From positions 1 through 6,460 of the forward strand of contig JAIFMR010000162.1 of assembly GCA_020048255.1 (NCBI GenBank): a stretch of 6,460 nucleotides of DNA, read 5' to 3'. Shown piece after piece: positions 6,407 through 6,460 of the stretch. The stretch comes from Rhodoferax sp. Its GTDB lineage: Bacteria; Pseudomonadota; Gammaproteobacteria; Burkholderiales; Burkholderiaceae_C. A program made the translations under genes and the position numbers. Below the pieces are notes generated by a model, which saw nothing but the letters and a program-made list of their open reading frames with translations, was not told the DNA's origin and searched no databases. The first letter of the stretch is position 1; each line of letters opens with the position of its first letter.

Positions 6407-6460
6407 TTAAACAGCGTGGCTCAAGTACGCACGCCAGCCGCCAAAGTGGCTGATGTCCTG
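6407..6460 (-). CDS. Possible C-terminal end of an upstream gene (partial, cut by window edge)
   Basis: From the right edge the minus strand reads 17 codons, QDISHFGGWRAYLSHAV, then TAA at 6409-6407. The composition looks protein-like, and the stop lies 31 bp before the hydrolase start, a usual operon spacing. HFGGWRAY vaguely recalls the ends of rhodanese-type domains, but 17 residues are too few to assign. A second minus frame is also open here, so this is tentative. Confidence 0.35.
   Translation of the reverse strand, partial: QDISHFGGWRAYLSHAV

Overview
The window looks like chromosomal DNA of a GC-rich betaproteobacterium, most likely Burkholderiales and possibly the Comamonadaceae (Rhodoferax/Polaromonas-like). 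This rests on the codon usage, the style of the MCE/MlaE proteins and the tight gene packing. The taxonomic call is inference from protein character, not from a marker gene. No rRNA, tRNA, CRISPR array, transposase or phage gene is visible.

Layout. (1) From the left edge to about 1651, on the plus strand, lies the C-terminal part (549 codons) of a large uncharacterised protein. It has a cysteine cluster and three hydrophobic C-terminal segments, and its start is outside the window. (2) Converging on it, with only 3 bp between the stop codons, is a minus-strand cluster. Read in transcription order it holds a MlaE-type permease (4243-3431), a MlaD-type MCE substrate-binding protein (3402-2413) and a lipoprotein (2416-1655). 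These look like the inner-membrane permease, periplasmic MCE ring and outer-membrane lipoprotein of a lipid-trafficking ABC importer/exporter. The MlaF-type ATPase that should energise it is not in the window. (3) Upstream on the same strand is a probable Tat-exported metallo-beta-lactamase-fold hydrolase (5364-4300) with a clear Shine-Dalgarno and an AT-rich promoter-like leader. (4) Further upstream is a carbon-nitrogen (nitrilase superfamily) hydrolase (6375-5665). Its C-terminus is thrown out of frame, and the missing conserved tail is readable in another frame down to 5576. (5) At the right edge, 17 codons of a possible upstream minus-strand gene end at 6407.

How they fit together: the permease, MCE protein and lipoprotein are very likely one operon, because the last two overlap by an ATGA and the first two are 28 bp apart. 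The metallo-hydrolase has its own leader and may be a separate unit that reads through into the operon. The nitrilase-like gene appears damaged. The most noteworthy points are the MlaE/MlaD/lipoprotein set without an ATPase, the out-of-frame lesion in the hydrolase, a 10-codon minicistron bridging permease and mlaD, and the uncharacterised Cys-cluster membrane protein. I see no clear evidence of a wholly new defence or mobile system here.
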